From JAFGPF01 sp964409485 (GTDB lineage: Bacteria > Chloroflexota > Dehalococcoidia > Dehalococcoidales > RBG-16-60-22): 6,316 nt of DNA. Location: contig CAYPDM010000081.1 in NCBI GenBank assembly GCA_964409485.1, positions 1 through 6,316 of the forward strand, read 5' to 3'. A program made the translations under genes and the position numbers. Shown here piece by piece: positions 1 to 5,052 of the stretch; position 1 is the stretch's first letter, and each line of letters opens with the position of its first letter. The notes below the pieces were generated by a model that was given only the letters and a program-made list of their open reading frames with translations, made no database searches and was not told where the DNA came from.

Positions 1-3
1 ATT

Positions 4-30
4 CCCCCTTCCTTTTCCAAAGGAAGGGGG
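4..30. repeat. Perfect 12-bp hairpin repeat upstream of dnaX
   Basis: The arm CCCCCTTCCTTT at 4-15 is the exact reverse complement of AAAGGAAGGGGG at 19-30, with a three-base loop TCC. It is followed by CTAGGGGGAT at 31-40, giving a second G5 run. The layout (AT-x-CCCCC arm, G5 arm, short spacer, AGGGGG) matches the hairpin at 4884-4920 in front of lysS, so the two look like members of one family of intergenic palindromic repeats. No T tract follows on the + strand, so it does not look like an intrinsic terminator for a gene reading rightward. The element may extend beyond the left edge. Its role, if any, is unknown. Confidence 0.75.
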
Positions 31-118
31 CTAGGGGGATAGATTCACCAGAAAAACAGGCAGTGAGATAAAGATATTGAAAAAATTAAAACAGACAGCG
101 TTCACGCACGAAAGAATC

Positions 119-147
119 TTGGGAAACGCCGGGTTTTAGGGTATAAT
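119..147 (+). promoter_or_regulatory. Sigma-70-type promoter of the dnaX operon
   Basis: TATAAT at 142-147 is a perfect -10 hexamer. TTGGGA at 119-124 matches the -35 consensus at four of six positions, and the spacer is exactly 17 bases. An A/T-rich stretch at 75-92 lies upstream. Transcription would start near 153-156, leaving only about 6-10 bases before the dnaX ATG at 162, so the mRNA would have a very short leader. It probably drives dnaX through recO, since no other convincing promoter is seen before 4962. Confidence 0.7.
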
Positions 148-161
148 AGGGACTAAAGAAG

Positions 162-1799
162 ATGGACTCACAGGTATTCTATCGTAAGTGGCGCCCCCAA
201 CTATTCTCCGAAGTAGCCGGGCAGGAGCATGTCACCCGGACCCTGCTCAATGCCCTGGCCAACGAGCGCGTCTCCCACGCCTACCTCTTTTGCGGGCCCC
301 GCGGCACCGGCAAGACCAGCACCGCCCGCAACCTGGCCAAGGCGGTTAACTGCCTTACCAACGGCAAGGGCGAGCCGTGCAACGCCTGCGTCATGTGCCA
401 GGCCATAACCGGGGGCAGTGCCCTGGATGTCATCGAGGTGGACGCCGCCAGCAACCGCGGCATCGACGAAATGAGGGACCTCCGCGAGAAAGTCAACTAC
501 GCCCCCAATCAGGCGCGCCGTAAAATTTATATCATCGATGAAGTCCATATGCTCACCAAGGAATCCTCCAATGCCCTGCTCAAGACGCTGGAGGAGCCGC
601 CTCCCCACGTTATCTTTATCCTGGCTACCACCGAAGCGCACAAACTCCTGCCCACCATTCTATCGCGGTGCCAGCGATTCGATTTCCACCGCCTTTCCCA
701 GTCAGACATGCTCCCCCGGCTTTCACACATTTGCGAAAGTGAAGGCATCACCATCGAGACGGAGGCGCTTAAGCTCATCGCCAGGGCCGCCACCGGCAGC
801 CTGCGCGACGCCGAAAATCTGCTTCAGCAGATGATGACCTATTACGGCAGCGAAATTACGCTCCAGCAGGCGCAGGCCCTACTCGGCTACTCCGGCGACC
901 GCCGCGCCGGAGAACTTGTCAAAGACATCGTAAATAAAGACGTCGCCGGTGGCGTTGCCACCATCAATAACGTCAACAACGACGGACTCGACCTTCGCCA
1001 GTTTAACCGTGATGTGGTGGAGTACCTGCGGTTACTCCTCCTCGTCAAGACCGGCTCCAGCGAGTCCGTGGAACTCACCGCCGACGACATTAAAGAGCTC
1101 AAGGAAATAGCGGCCAATACTCCGCTTCCCCGGATACTTCAGGCCATCAAGCGCTTCAGCCAGCTCGAGATTGGACTGGACAACTATTCCACCCTGCCCC
1201 TGGAACTGGCGCTGGTCGATTGTACGCTGCCGGAAGCAGAAGAAAAGCGGGAAACAGTCCGCCAGCCTGCGCCGGAACCCCTCGCTAAAAAGCCGCCGAC
1301 CAAAGCTGCCCCCCCACCCCCCGAACCTGAAATAGCCCGACCCGAAGAAAAAAAGACGCCTGCGCCCGAGCCGGAGCCGAAGGCGGAAGAACCTGTCGCC
1401 GTAGAAGAACCGGCCCCCGCACAGGAACCGGAACCCTCCACCGCCGTTGCCGATACCGCTGCCCCGGCATCCGGCAGTCCCATCGAACAGCTGCAATCGC
1501 AGTGGAGCAAAATGATCAACGAAGCGCCGGACAACATGGGTAAGACTCCTACCGCCGCCCTGCTCCGGAGCGCCAGGCCGTTATCCATCGAAGGCGATAC
1601 CATAGAGATATCCTTTAAATATTCCTATCATAAAGAAAAAATGGACAACCTGGATAATCAAAAGACCGCGGAAAAAATAATAAGCAATTTTCTGGGGCGC
1701 TCCTGCAAAGTACGCTGTGTCTATGAACACGAAAACAACCACCTGGTAAAAGCGGCGTTAAACATGGGCGCCCAGCATGATAACGGGGAGGAAAGATGA
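162..1799 (+). CDS. dnaX: DNA polymerase III subunit gamma/tau (clamp-loader ATPase)
   Basis: DnaX is the ATPase subunit of the replicative clamp loader that opens and places the beta sliding clamp on primed DNA; the full-length tau form also ties the loader to polymerase and helicase. Of 545 residues, the N-terminus has the family signature YRKWRPQ (7-13). Walker A GPRGTGKT is at 45-52, a zinc module has Cys64, Cys73, Cys76 and Cys79, Walker B is IIDEVH at 124-129, sensor 1 is ATT at 155-157, SRC with the arginine finger Arg169 is at 168-170, and sensor 2 is GSLRDAE at 212-218. A Pro/Glu/Ala/Lys-rich linker spans about 359-438, and the C-terminal 105 residues form the tau-type domain. The ATG start fits the family N-terminus although the preceding AAAGAAG is a weak ribosome site. 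The stop overlaps ybaB (ATGA). The linker contains a slippery A_AAA_AAG heptamer. Confidence 0.97.
   Translation: MDSQVFYRKWRPQLFSEVAGQEHVTRTLLNALANERVSHAYLFCGPRGTGKTSTARNLAKAVNCLTNGKGEPCNACVMCQAITGGSALDVIEVDAASNRGIDEMRDLREKVNYAPNQARRKIYIIDEVHMLTKESSNALLKTLEEPPPHVIFILATTEAHKLLPTILSRCQRFDFHRLSQSDMLPRLSHICESEGITIETEALKLIARAATGSLRDAENLLQQMMTYYGSEITLQQAQALLGYSGDRRAGELVKDIVNKDVAGGVATINNVNNDGLDLRQFNRDVVEYLRLLLLVKTGSSESVELTADDIKELKEIAANTPLPRILQAIKRFSQLEIGLDNYSTLPLELALVDCTLPEAEEKRETVRQPAPEPLAKKPPTKAAPPPPEPEIARPEEKKTPAPEPEPKAEEPVAVEEPAPAQEPEPSTAVADTAAPASGSPIEQLQSQWSKMINEAPDNMGKTPTAALLRSARPLSIEGDTIEISFKYSYHKEKMDNLDNQKTAEKIISNFLGRSCKVRCVYEHENNHLVKAALNMGAQHDNGEER
1349..1355 (+). other. Candidate programmed frameshift (slippery) site in dnaX
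   Basis: The heptamer A_AAA_AAG lies in a run of seven A (1348-1354), with AAA and AAG being zero-frame codons Lys397 and Lys398. This is the same heptamer and phase as the E. coli dnaX -1 frameshift site. A -1 shift would read 62 further codons to TAA at 1541-1543 (about 460 residues); a +1 shift, or polymerase slippage in that phase, would stop at TAG 1402-1404 after 15 codons (about 413 residues). Both would keep the ATPase domains and lose the tau domain. No strong upstream Shine-Dalgarno is seen, and the nearest downstream stem (CGCCT 1357-1361 with AGGCG 1381-1385) is short and begins too close to the slip site, so the stimulators known from E. coli are not evident. Confidence 0.45.
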
Positions 1800-2101
1800 A
1801 CAAGCATATGCTACAGCAGGCCCAGAAACTCCAGGCGCAGCTACTAAAGGCGCAGGAAGAGCTGGCCAATCTTACCGTGGAGGCAAGCTCCGGCGGCGGC
1901 GCTGTAACCGTCGTGATGAACGGCCAGCAGCAGATACAATCGGTTAAAATATCGCCGGAGGTAGTCGACCCCGAAGATGTCGAGATGCTGGAAGACATGG
2001 TGCTGACCGCCGTCCGGGAAGCCAATGCCAAGGCGCAGGAACTGGCTGCCAAACAGCTGGGAGGACTCACCGGCGGCATGAAAATCCCGGGGCTGATGTA
2101 G
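1796..2101 (+). CDS. ybaB: YbaB/EbfC-family nucleoid-associated DNA-binding protein
   Basis: A 101-residue protein of the YbaB/EbfC family, which are small dimeric DNA-binding proteins that coat or bend DNA and are often encoded between dnaX and recR. The sequence shows the family pattern: a Gln/Lys/Leu-rich N-terminal helix (about 1-27), a beta region with the glycine-rich SSGGGAV (32-38) followed by a conserved NG (42-43), the segment VKISPEVVDPEDVEMLEDM (50-68), and a C-terminal helix ending in a Gly/Met-rich tail. The ATG overlaps the dnaX stop as ATGA, and GGGGAGG at 1785-1791 sits four bases upstream, so translation is well supported and probably coupled to dnaX. The exact cellular role in this organism cannot be read from sequence; a function in replication or repair is inferred from position. 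Confidence 0.95.
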   Translation: MNKHMLQQAQKLQAQLLKAQEELANLTVEASSGGGAVTVVMNGQQQIQSVKISPEVVDPEDVEMLEDMVLTAVREANAKAQELAAKQLGGLTGGMKIPGLM

Positions 2102-2103
2102 AG

Positions 2104-2110
2104 AAGGAGA
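2104..2110 (+). promoter_or_regulatory. Shine-Dalgarno that fixes the recR TTG start
   Basis: AAGGAGA lies seven bases before TTG at 2118-2120 and just after the ybaB stop at 2099-2101. No ATG is available near the RecR N-terminus, and the conserved helix-hairpin-helix begins about 20 residues downstream of the TTG, so this ribosome site decides the start. Confidence 0.75.
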
Positions 2111-2117
2111 ACCGGTA

Positions 2118-2729
2118 TTGAAAAACGACCCCACCCCCGCCAGCGACGCCATCGGCAGGCTCGTGCAGGAGTTCAGCAAGCTGCCGGGCATCGGACCCAA
2201 GAGCGCCCAGCGCATCACTTTCTACCTCCTGCGCTCGACCGAGGAAGAGGCCAGGGCCCTCGCCGAGGCGCTCCTAGCGTTAAAACAGAAAATCAACCTC
2301 TGCTCTACGTGCTGCAACGTCACCGAATCCGACCCCTGCCCCATCTGCCGCAATCCGCAGCGCGATACCGGCCAGGTATGCATCGTGGAGCAGCCGCAGG
2401 ATATAATCGCCCTGGAGCATACCGGCGTTTATAAAGGCCTCTACCACGTCCTCCACGGCGCCATCTCCCCCACCGAGGGCATCGGCGCCGACGATATCCG
2501 CATTCCGGAGCTGCTAAGCCGACTTCAAAACAACTCGGTGCAGGAGGTCATACTCGCCACCAATACCAACCTGGAAGGCGAGCAGACCGCCATGTACTTG
2601 AGCCGCGTCATCGCCCCGCTGCGCATAAAGGTTACCCGCCTCGCCCGCGGCCTCCCCTTCGGCACCGAGCTTGAGTACGCCGACGACGTTACCCTGACCC
2701 GCGCCATGGAGGGACGGCAGGAGTTTTAA
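2118..2729 (+). CDS. recR: Recombination mediator protein RecR
   Basis: RecR acts with RecO (and RecF) to load RecA on SSB-coated single-stranded DNA in gap repair. The 203-residue product has the usual family length. A helix-hairpin-helix, LPGIGPKSAQR, is at 22-32. A zinc motif has Cys62, Cys65, Cys74 and Cys77. The Toprim domain begins at VCIVEQPQDI (87-96) and includes ALEHTGVYKGLYHVLHGAISP (98-118) and TNTNLEGEQTA (148-158). The C-terminal signature GLPFGTELEYADDVTL is at 178-193. It starts with TTG, read as Met, supported by AAGGAGA seven bases upstream. It follows ybaB by 16 bases, the common dnaX-ybaB-recR order. RecO, its physical partner, lies three genes downstream, so both mediators probably come from the same transcript. 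Confidence 0.97.
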   Translation: MKNDPTPASDAIGRLVQEFSKLPGIGPKSAQRITFYLLRSTEEEARALAEALLALKQKINLCSTCCNVTESDPCPICRNPQRDTGQVCIVEQPQDIIALEHTGVYKGLYHVLHGAISPTEGIGADDIRIPELLSRLQNNSVQEVILATNTNLEGEQTAMYLSRVIAPLRIKVTRLARGLPFGTELEYADDVTLTRAMEGRQEF

Positions 2730-2748
2730 CTTACCCGAATATATTCCT

Positions 2749-2757
2749 GGGAGGTGA
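2749..2757 (+). promoter_or_regulatory. Near-perfect Shine-Dalgarno of the first methyltransferase
   Basis: GGGAGGTGA contains an eight-base match to the 16S rRNA 3' end and sits three bases before the ATG at 2761. It is worth recording because the equivalent position in copy B is degraded to GATGGTGA (3371-3378), ten bases from its ATG. Confidence 0.7.
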
Positions 2758-2760
2758 AAT

Positions 2761-3318
2761 ATGTCGCTGGTACCGGCTTTTGAAATCGGTGTCTGGAACG
2801 CCTGGATTTTCTCCGTCTTTACTTTTATCCATATCGGCCTGGTATCAATGGTGGTAAGAAAAGACATAGGCGAGAAAATGGACCACGGACAGGAAGAGCA
2901 GAAAAAGCTTTACACTGCATCTTTAATCTGGCTTATTATGATTCTATACTCTATCTTCCTGCCGTTAAAACTCGGTACAGCCTGGCTTTATACGGGCATC
3001 GCCATTTTTGTGGTAGGTACGTTATTCCTCACAATGTTTTTCAGGGACGTCGCGGCTACTCCTCAAGGCCAGCCCTTCACTCGCGGCGTTTTTCGTTACT
3101 CAAGAAATCCCATGTATGTCGGCATGTTCCTGCAGTTTATCGGAACGGCCATCGCGGCGGCCTCATGGCTTTACCTGTTATTAACTCTGATAATAGTAGT
3201 CGCGATGTGGTTCGTCGTAATAGTAGAAGAACGTACCTGCCTTGAGAAATACGGCGATTCCTACCGCGACTACATGAACGGGACCAACAGGTGGATTGGT
3301 ATTCCAAAAGCAGGTTGA
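2761..3318 (+). CDS. ICMT/PEMT-type integral membrane methyltransferase, copy A
   Basis: A 185-residue membrane protein of the isoprenylcysteine carboxyl methyltransferase / phospholipid methyltransferase superfamily, which transfers methyl groups from S-adenosylmethionine to membrane-embedded substrates. Likely membrane segments are about 12-32, 53-70, 73-94, and a hydrophobic pair across 119-157. The cofactor-site signature is present as FRYSRNPMYVG (111-121), with Asn116 where many members have His (RHPMY), and as EERTCLEKYGDSYRDYM (156-172). Length fits short prokaryotic ICMT-like proteins. Its start has a strong GGGAGGTGA site, 31 bases after recR. The substrate is not predictable: bacteria lack CAAX prenylation, so the annotation describes the fold only. 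Its base composition is more A/T-rich than its neighbours. It is paralogous to the next gene. Confidence 0.88.
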   Translation: MSLVPAFEIGVWNAWIFSVFTFIHIGLVSMVVRKDIGEKMDHGQEEQKKLYTASLIWLIMILYSIFLPLKLGTAWLYTGIAIFVVGTLFLTMFFRDVAATPQGQPFTRGVFRYSRNPMYVGMFLQFIGTAIAAASWLYLLLTLIIVVAMWFVVIVEERTCLEKYGDSYRDYMNGTNRWIGIPKAG

Positions 3319-3326
3319 AATGAACG

Positions 3327-3353
3327 ATGCTAGAACCGCGTAGCTATCAGACC
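3327..3353 (+). pseudogene. Remnant of the recO 5' end between the two methyltransferases
   Basis: The nine codons encode MLEPRSYQT, against MSEPRNYQT at the start of intact recO (3970-3996), seven of nine identical. Similarity extends back through the 8-base spacer to the stop of the upstream methyltransferase, giving 31 of 38 matches for 3316-3353 against 3959-3996. After 3353 the resemblance to recO stops and the sequence instead matches the leader of copy A (ACCCGAAT). The reading frame stays open for 29 codons to TAG at 3414-3416, overlapping the start of the second methyltransferase. It is too short to make a RecO domain. It is best read as a duplication scar, though a leader-peptide role is possible. 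Confidence 0.78.
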
Positions 3354-3996
3354 CGAATTATAATTATCCAGATGGTGATGTTTAAGAGATGTCTCCGGTA
3401 CCGGCCTTTGACATAGGCCTCTGGAACGCCTGGTGGTTCATGTGCGTTTACCCGCTTCAGTGGCTGGCGGTGATTGTTGTCCCGAAACACGTTGCCGAAA
3501 GGACCAGCCATGCCCCGGAAATTATCCATAACCGAAAGGACAGGATTATGTCCTTTCTCACACAGGGATTCTGGATAGGCGCCACTCTCTATTCTATTTT
3601 CCTGCCTATGCAAACCGGGACGGCCTGGTTCTATGTCGGACTGGGTGTCTTTGTCATCGGGGTTAAAATACTCGTTTCCGCCACGCTTAGTGTCGCCCGG
3701 ACCAAGACCGACGAGCCGTTTCACACGGGCATTTACCGCTTTTCCCGTCACCCGATGTACCTTTCGATGATTTTCGTCTACGCAGGGGTTAGTATCGCCG
3801 CCGCTTCCTGGCTGTTTTTGCTTATCACCATAATTACCTTTTTCCTGCAACGTTTTCAGATGATAAAGGAAGAACGGTACTGCCTCCGAAAATACGGCGA
3901 CTCCTACCGCGAGTACATGGACAGGACGCCCCGCTGGCTTGGGATGCCGAAAACGGGGTAAAATAAACCATGTCGGAACCGCGTAACTATCAGACC
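3351..3996 (+). repeat. Copy B of the diverged tandem duplication
   Basis: This copy starts at the junction ACCCGAAT (3351-3358), carries the second methyltransferase and ends in the first nine codons of the functional recO. Its leader is 38 bases from the ACC to the ATG, against 28 in copy A, and contains a 10-base palindrome AATTATAATT (3356-3365). The leaders otherwise share only loose similarity (a TATCC or TATTCC block and GGTGA). Confidence 0.72.
3389..3961 (+). CDS. ICMT/PEMT-type integral membrane methyltransferase, copy B
   Basis: A 190-residue paralogue of the preceding gene. Both start MSxVPAFxIGxWNAW and end in a matching RW-x-G-x-PK-x-G tail. From LYSIFLP onward 65 of 124 residues are identical by hand alignment. 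It has the same membrane pattern (about 14-32, 58-74, 80-98, and a pair at 124-156). The cofactor signature is FSRHPMYLSM (118-127), with the usual His but Ser126 where copy A has Gly, followed by EERYCLRKYGDSYREYM (161-177). The N-terminal loop after the first membrane segment is five residues longer and differs strongly, which may indicate a different substrate. The ATG is chosen because an in-frame TAA lies at 3383-3385 and the family N-terminus aligns from it. Its ribosome site is weak, so translation may be coupled to the upstream remnant frame. Recognised substrate: none. Confidence 0.87.
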   Translation: MSPVPAFDIGLWNAWWFMCVYPLQWLAVIVVPKHVAERTSHAPEIIHNRKDRIMSFLTQGFWIGATLYSIFLPMQTGTAWFYVGLGVFVIGVKILVSATLSVARTKTDEPFHTGIYRFSRHPMYLSMIFVYAGVSIAAASWLFLLITIITFFLQRFQMIKEERYCLRKYGDSYREYMDRTPRWLGMPKTG

Positions 3997-4755
3997 GAAG
4001 CCATCGTCATTAAAAAGACGAAGCTGGGTGAGGCGGATTCCATCCTCACCTTCTTTACCCCCCGCCTCGGCAAAATCCAGGGCTTTGCCAGGAGCCTCCG
4101 CAAGCCCAAAAGCAAGATGGCGGGCCACCTTGAGCTCCTCACCCACAGCCAGGTATCCTTCGCGCGCGGCCGCAATATTGATACCATCACCGGCAGCCAG
4201 ACCATTAACAGCTTTATGCCCCTCAAGAACGACCTCTGGCTGACCTCCTGCGGACTCTACGTCGCCGAGCTTGTTAATCAGTTCACTGCCGACCAGCAGG
4301 AAAATTATCCGCTCTTCCGGTTGATGCTGGATACTCTGGAAAGACTCTGCGGCGAAGACAATAAAGAGCTTATCCTCCGCTACTTCGAGCTCCACTTAAT
4401 CGAGTCCGCCGGCTACCGTCCGCAGCTCCGCGAATGCGTTGCCTGCCACAGCGCCCTAGAACCCGCCACCAACTATTTCAGTCCGTCCGCCGGCGGCATG
4501 CTCTGTCCCGCCTGCAGCCTTAGCCAGCCCTATTCCTCACCCCTCTCCGTCAACGCGCAGAAAGTGCTGCGGCTCCTCCAGGGCAGCGACTACCCCCGGG
4601 CCAGCCGCGTTAAAATCGACCCGGAACTCGCCGCCGAGATTGAGAACGTCATCAGCGAATACCTCAAACACCTGCTGGAAAGAGAAGTAAAGTCGGCCGC
4701 CTGGCTGGACACTCTAAGAGGACAGCGACTCCAGTTTAAACAGGACGGCACTTAG
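3970..4755 (+). CDS. recO: DNA repair protein RecO
   Basis: RecO binds single-stranded DNA and SSB, anneals complementary strands, and with RecR loads RecA during gap repair. The 261-residue product has the family layout: an N-terminal OB-fold (about 1-80) with the typical opening YQTEAIVIKKTKLGEADSIL (7-26) and GKIQGFARSLRKPKSK (34-49), a helical domain with LRYFELHLIESAGYRPQL (136-153), and a zinc site formed by Cys156, Cys159, Cys179 and Cys182, which many RecO proteins have and E. coli RecO lacks. It begins 8 bases after the second methyltransferase with no good Shine-Dalgarno (GGGG at 3955-3958 is 11 bases away), so translational coupling is likely. Its first nine codons and spacer are duplicated at 3316-3353. 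TAG at 4753-4755 is directly followed by T and a C10 tract. Confidence 0.96.
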   Translation: MSEPRNYQTEAIVIKKTKLGEADSILTFFTPRLGKIQGFARSLRKPKSKMAGHLELLTHSQVSFARGRNIDTITGSQTINSFMPLKNDLWLTSCGLYVAELVNQFTADQQENYPLFRLMLDTLERLCGEDNKELILRYFELHLIESAGYRPQLRECVACHSALEPATNYFSPSAGGMLCPACSLSQPYSSPLSVNAQKVLRLLQGSDYPRASRVKIDPELAAEIENVISEYLKHLLEREVKSAAWLDTLRGQRLQFKQDGT

Positions 4756-4756
4756 T

Positions 4757-4766
4757 CCCCCCCCCC
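4757..4766 (+). repeat. C10 homopolymer just after the recO stop
   Basis: Ten consecutive C follow the recO TAG with a single T between. The tract is outside coding sequence, so length changes would not alter RecO. It is a likely place for sequencing error or replication slippage. Confidence 0.85.
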
Positions 4767-4849
4767 GCTGGTTATCTTTTCCCACCCATGCCACCCCTTA
4801 TCATCCCCTGCTTATCCCGCGTGTTTTTCGCACCTCCAAAAGCGGGGCG

Positions 4850-4878
4850 TTTAGGAGAGGCAAAGCCCCTCTTCTAAA
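4850..4878. repeat. Hairpin A downstream of recO
   Basis: TTTAGGAGAGG at 4850-4860 pairs with CCTCTTCTAAA at 4868-4878, 11 pairs with one G-T, around a seven-base loop. The following bases are ATAATACC, not a T run, so it is only a weak terminator candidate. Its GGAGAGG core is also complementary to CCTCTCC in the next hairpin. Confidence 0.6.
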
Positions 4879-4883
4879 TAATA

Positions 4884-4920
4884 CCCCCTCTCCTGCGGGA
4901 CGCCTTGTCAGGAGAGGGGG
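4884..4920. repeat. Hairpin B: perfect 12-bp palindromic repeat upstream of lysS
   Basis: CCCCCTCTCCTG at 4884-4895 is the exact reverse complement of CAGGAGAGGGGG at 4909-4920, with a 13-base loop. It is followed by ATAAAGGGGG (4921-4930), a second G5 run after a short spacer, as in the element at 4-40. The shared layout suggests a repeat family placed upstream of promoters. No coding capacity is seen. Confidence 0.72.
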
Positions 4921-4961
4921 ATAAAGGGGGTGAGGTTATTAATATCAATGCCATCCACCCC

Positions 4962-4990
4962 TTTACCATGACGTACATATAACATATAAT
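4962..4990 (+). promoter_or_regulatory. Sigma-70-type promoter of lysS
   Basis: TATAAT at 4985-4990 is a perfect -10 hexamer, TTTACC at 4962-4967 matches four of six -35 positions, and the spacer is exactly 17 bases. Transcription would start near 4996-4998, giving a leader of about 55 bases, most of which lies in an inverted repeat. It separates lysS from the recO operon. Confidence 0.7.
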
Positions 4991-5037
4991 AGTGATAACC
5001 CGGGCTGGAAATATTAATTTCAGCATTTCTATCACTA
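4990..5037 (+). promoter_or_regulatory. Two-tier inverted repeat in the lysS leader
   Basis: TAGTGATA (4990-4997) is the exact reverse complement of TATCACTA (5030-5037). Nested inside, GCTG-g-AAAT (5004-5012) pairs with ATTTCAGC (5017-5024), eight pairs with one bulged G and a four-base loop. The side loops are six and five bases, nearly symmetric. The structure starts at the -10 box and ends 15 bases before the ATG, leaving the likely ribosome site AGGT (5044-5047) free. It could be a DNA operator or an RNA leader structure. It lacks T-box landmarks. Confidence 0.5.
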
Positions 5038-5052
5038 AAAAGCAGGTTGGAT

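Larger units (their letters stand above)
2733..3353 (+). repeat. Copy A of a diverged tandem duplication (leader + methyltransferase + recO start)
   Basis: This unit begins at ACCCGAAT (2733-2740), contains the first methyltransferase, and ends with a nine-codon recO remnant (3327-3353). Copy B begins with the same ACCCGAAT at 3351-3358, contains the second methyltransferase, and runs into intact recO up to ACC at 3994-3996. The block 3316-3353 matches 3959-3996 at 31 of 38 bases without gaps, including the same 8-base spacer between stop and ATG. The encoded methyltransferases are about half identical, so the duplication is old. The shared ACC at both edges suggests a short-homology junction, which is an inference. 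Confidence 0.75.
4756..5052. other. recO-lysS intergenic region (297 bases)
   Basis: No open frame with family features or a ribosome site was found here on either strand. It holds the C10 tract, a C-rich stretch to about 4840, two hairpins (4850-4878 and 4884-4920), a promoter (4962-4990) and a palindromic leader (4990-5037). No hairpin followed by a T tract is visible, so a classical intrinsic terminator for the recO operon is not supported; ending may depend on Rho, or use the hairpins without a U tract. Confidence 0.6.

Noticed and set aside
1286..1292. Second lysine pair T_AAA_AAG in the dnaX linker as a slippery site
   Set aside because: The first base is T, so the P-site tRNA could not re-pair fully after a -1 slip; the heptamer at 1349-1355 is the much better candidate.
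1032..1603. Long minus-strand open frames within dnaX and similar ones in recR, recO and lysS
   Set aside because: They lie wholly opposite well-supported genes, have low-complexity translations and no ribosome sites; they are a by-product of GC-rich third positions.
3354..3371. Extension of the recO remnant to 15 codons (RIIIIQ against EAIVIK)
   Set aside because: Base identity falls to 7 of 18, near chance, while the first bases match the copy A leader; the recO-derived part is taken to end at 3353.
4816..4846. Rho-independent terminator after recO (CCCGC with GCGGG)
   Set aside because: Only five pairs across a 21-base loop and no T tract after the right arm.
4990..5052. T-box riboswitch controlling lysS
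   Set aside because: The leader is only about 55 bases and no T-box sequence or terminator/antiterminator pair is present.
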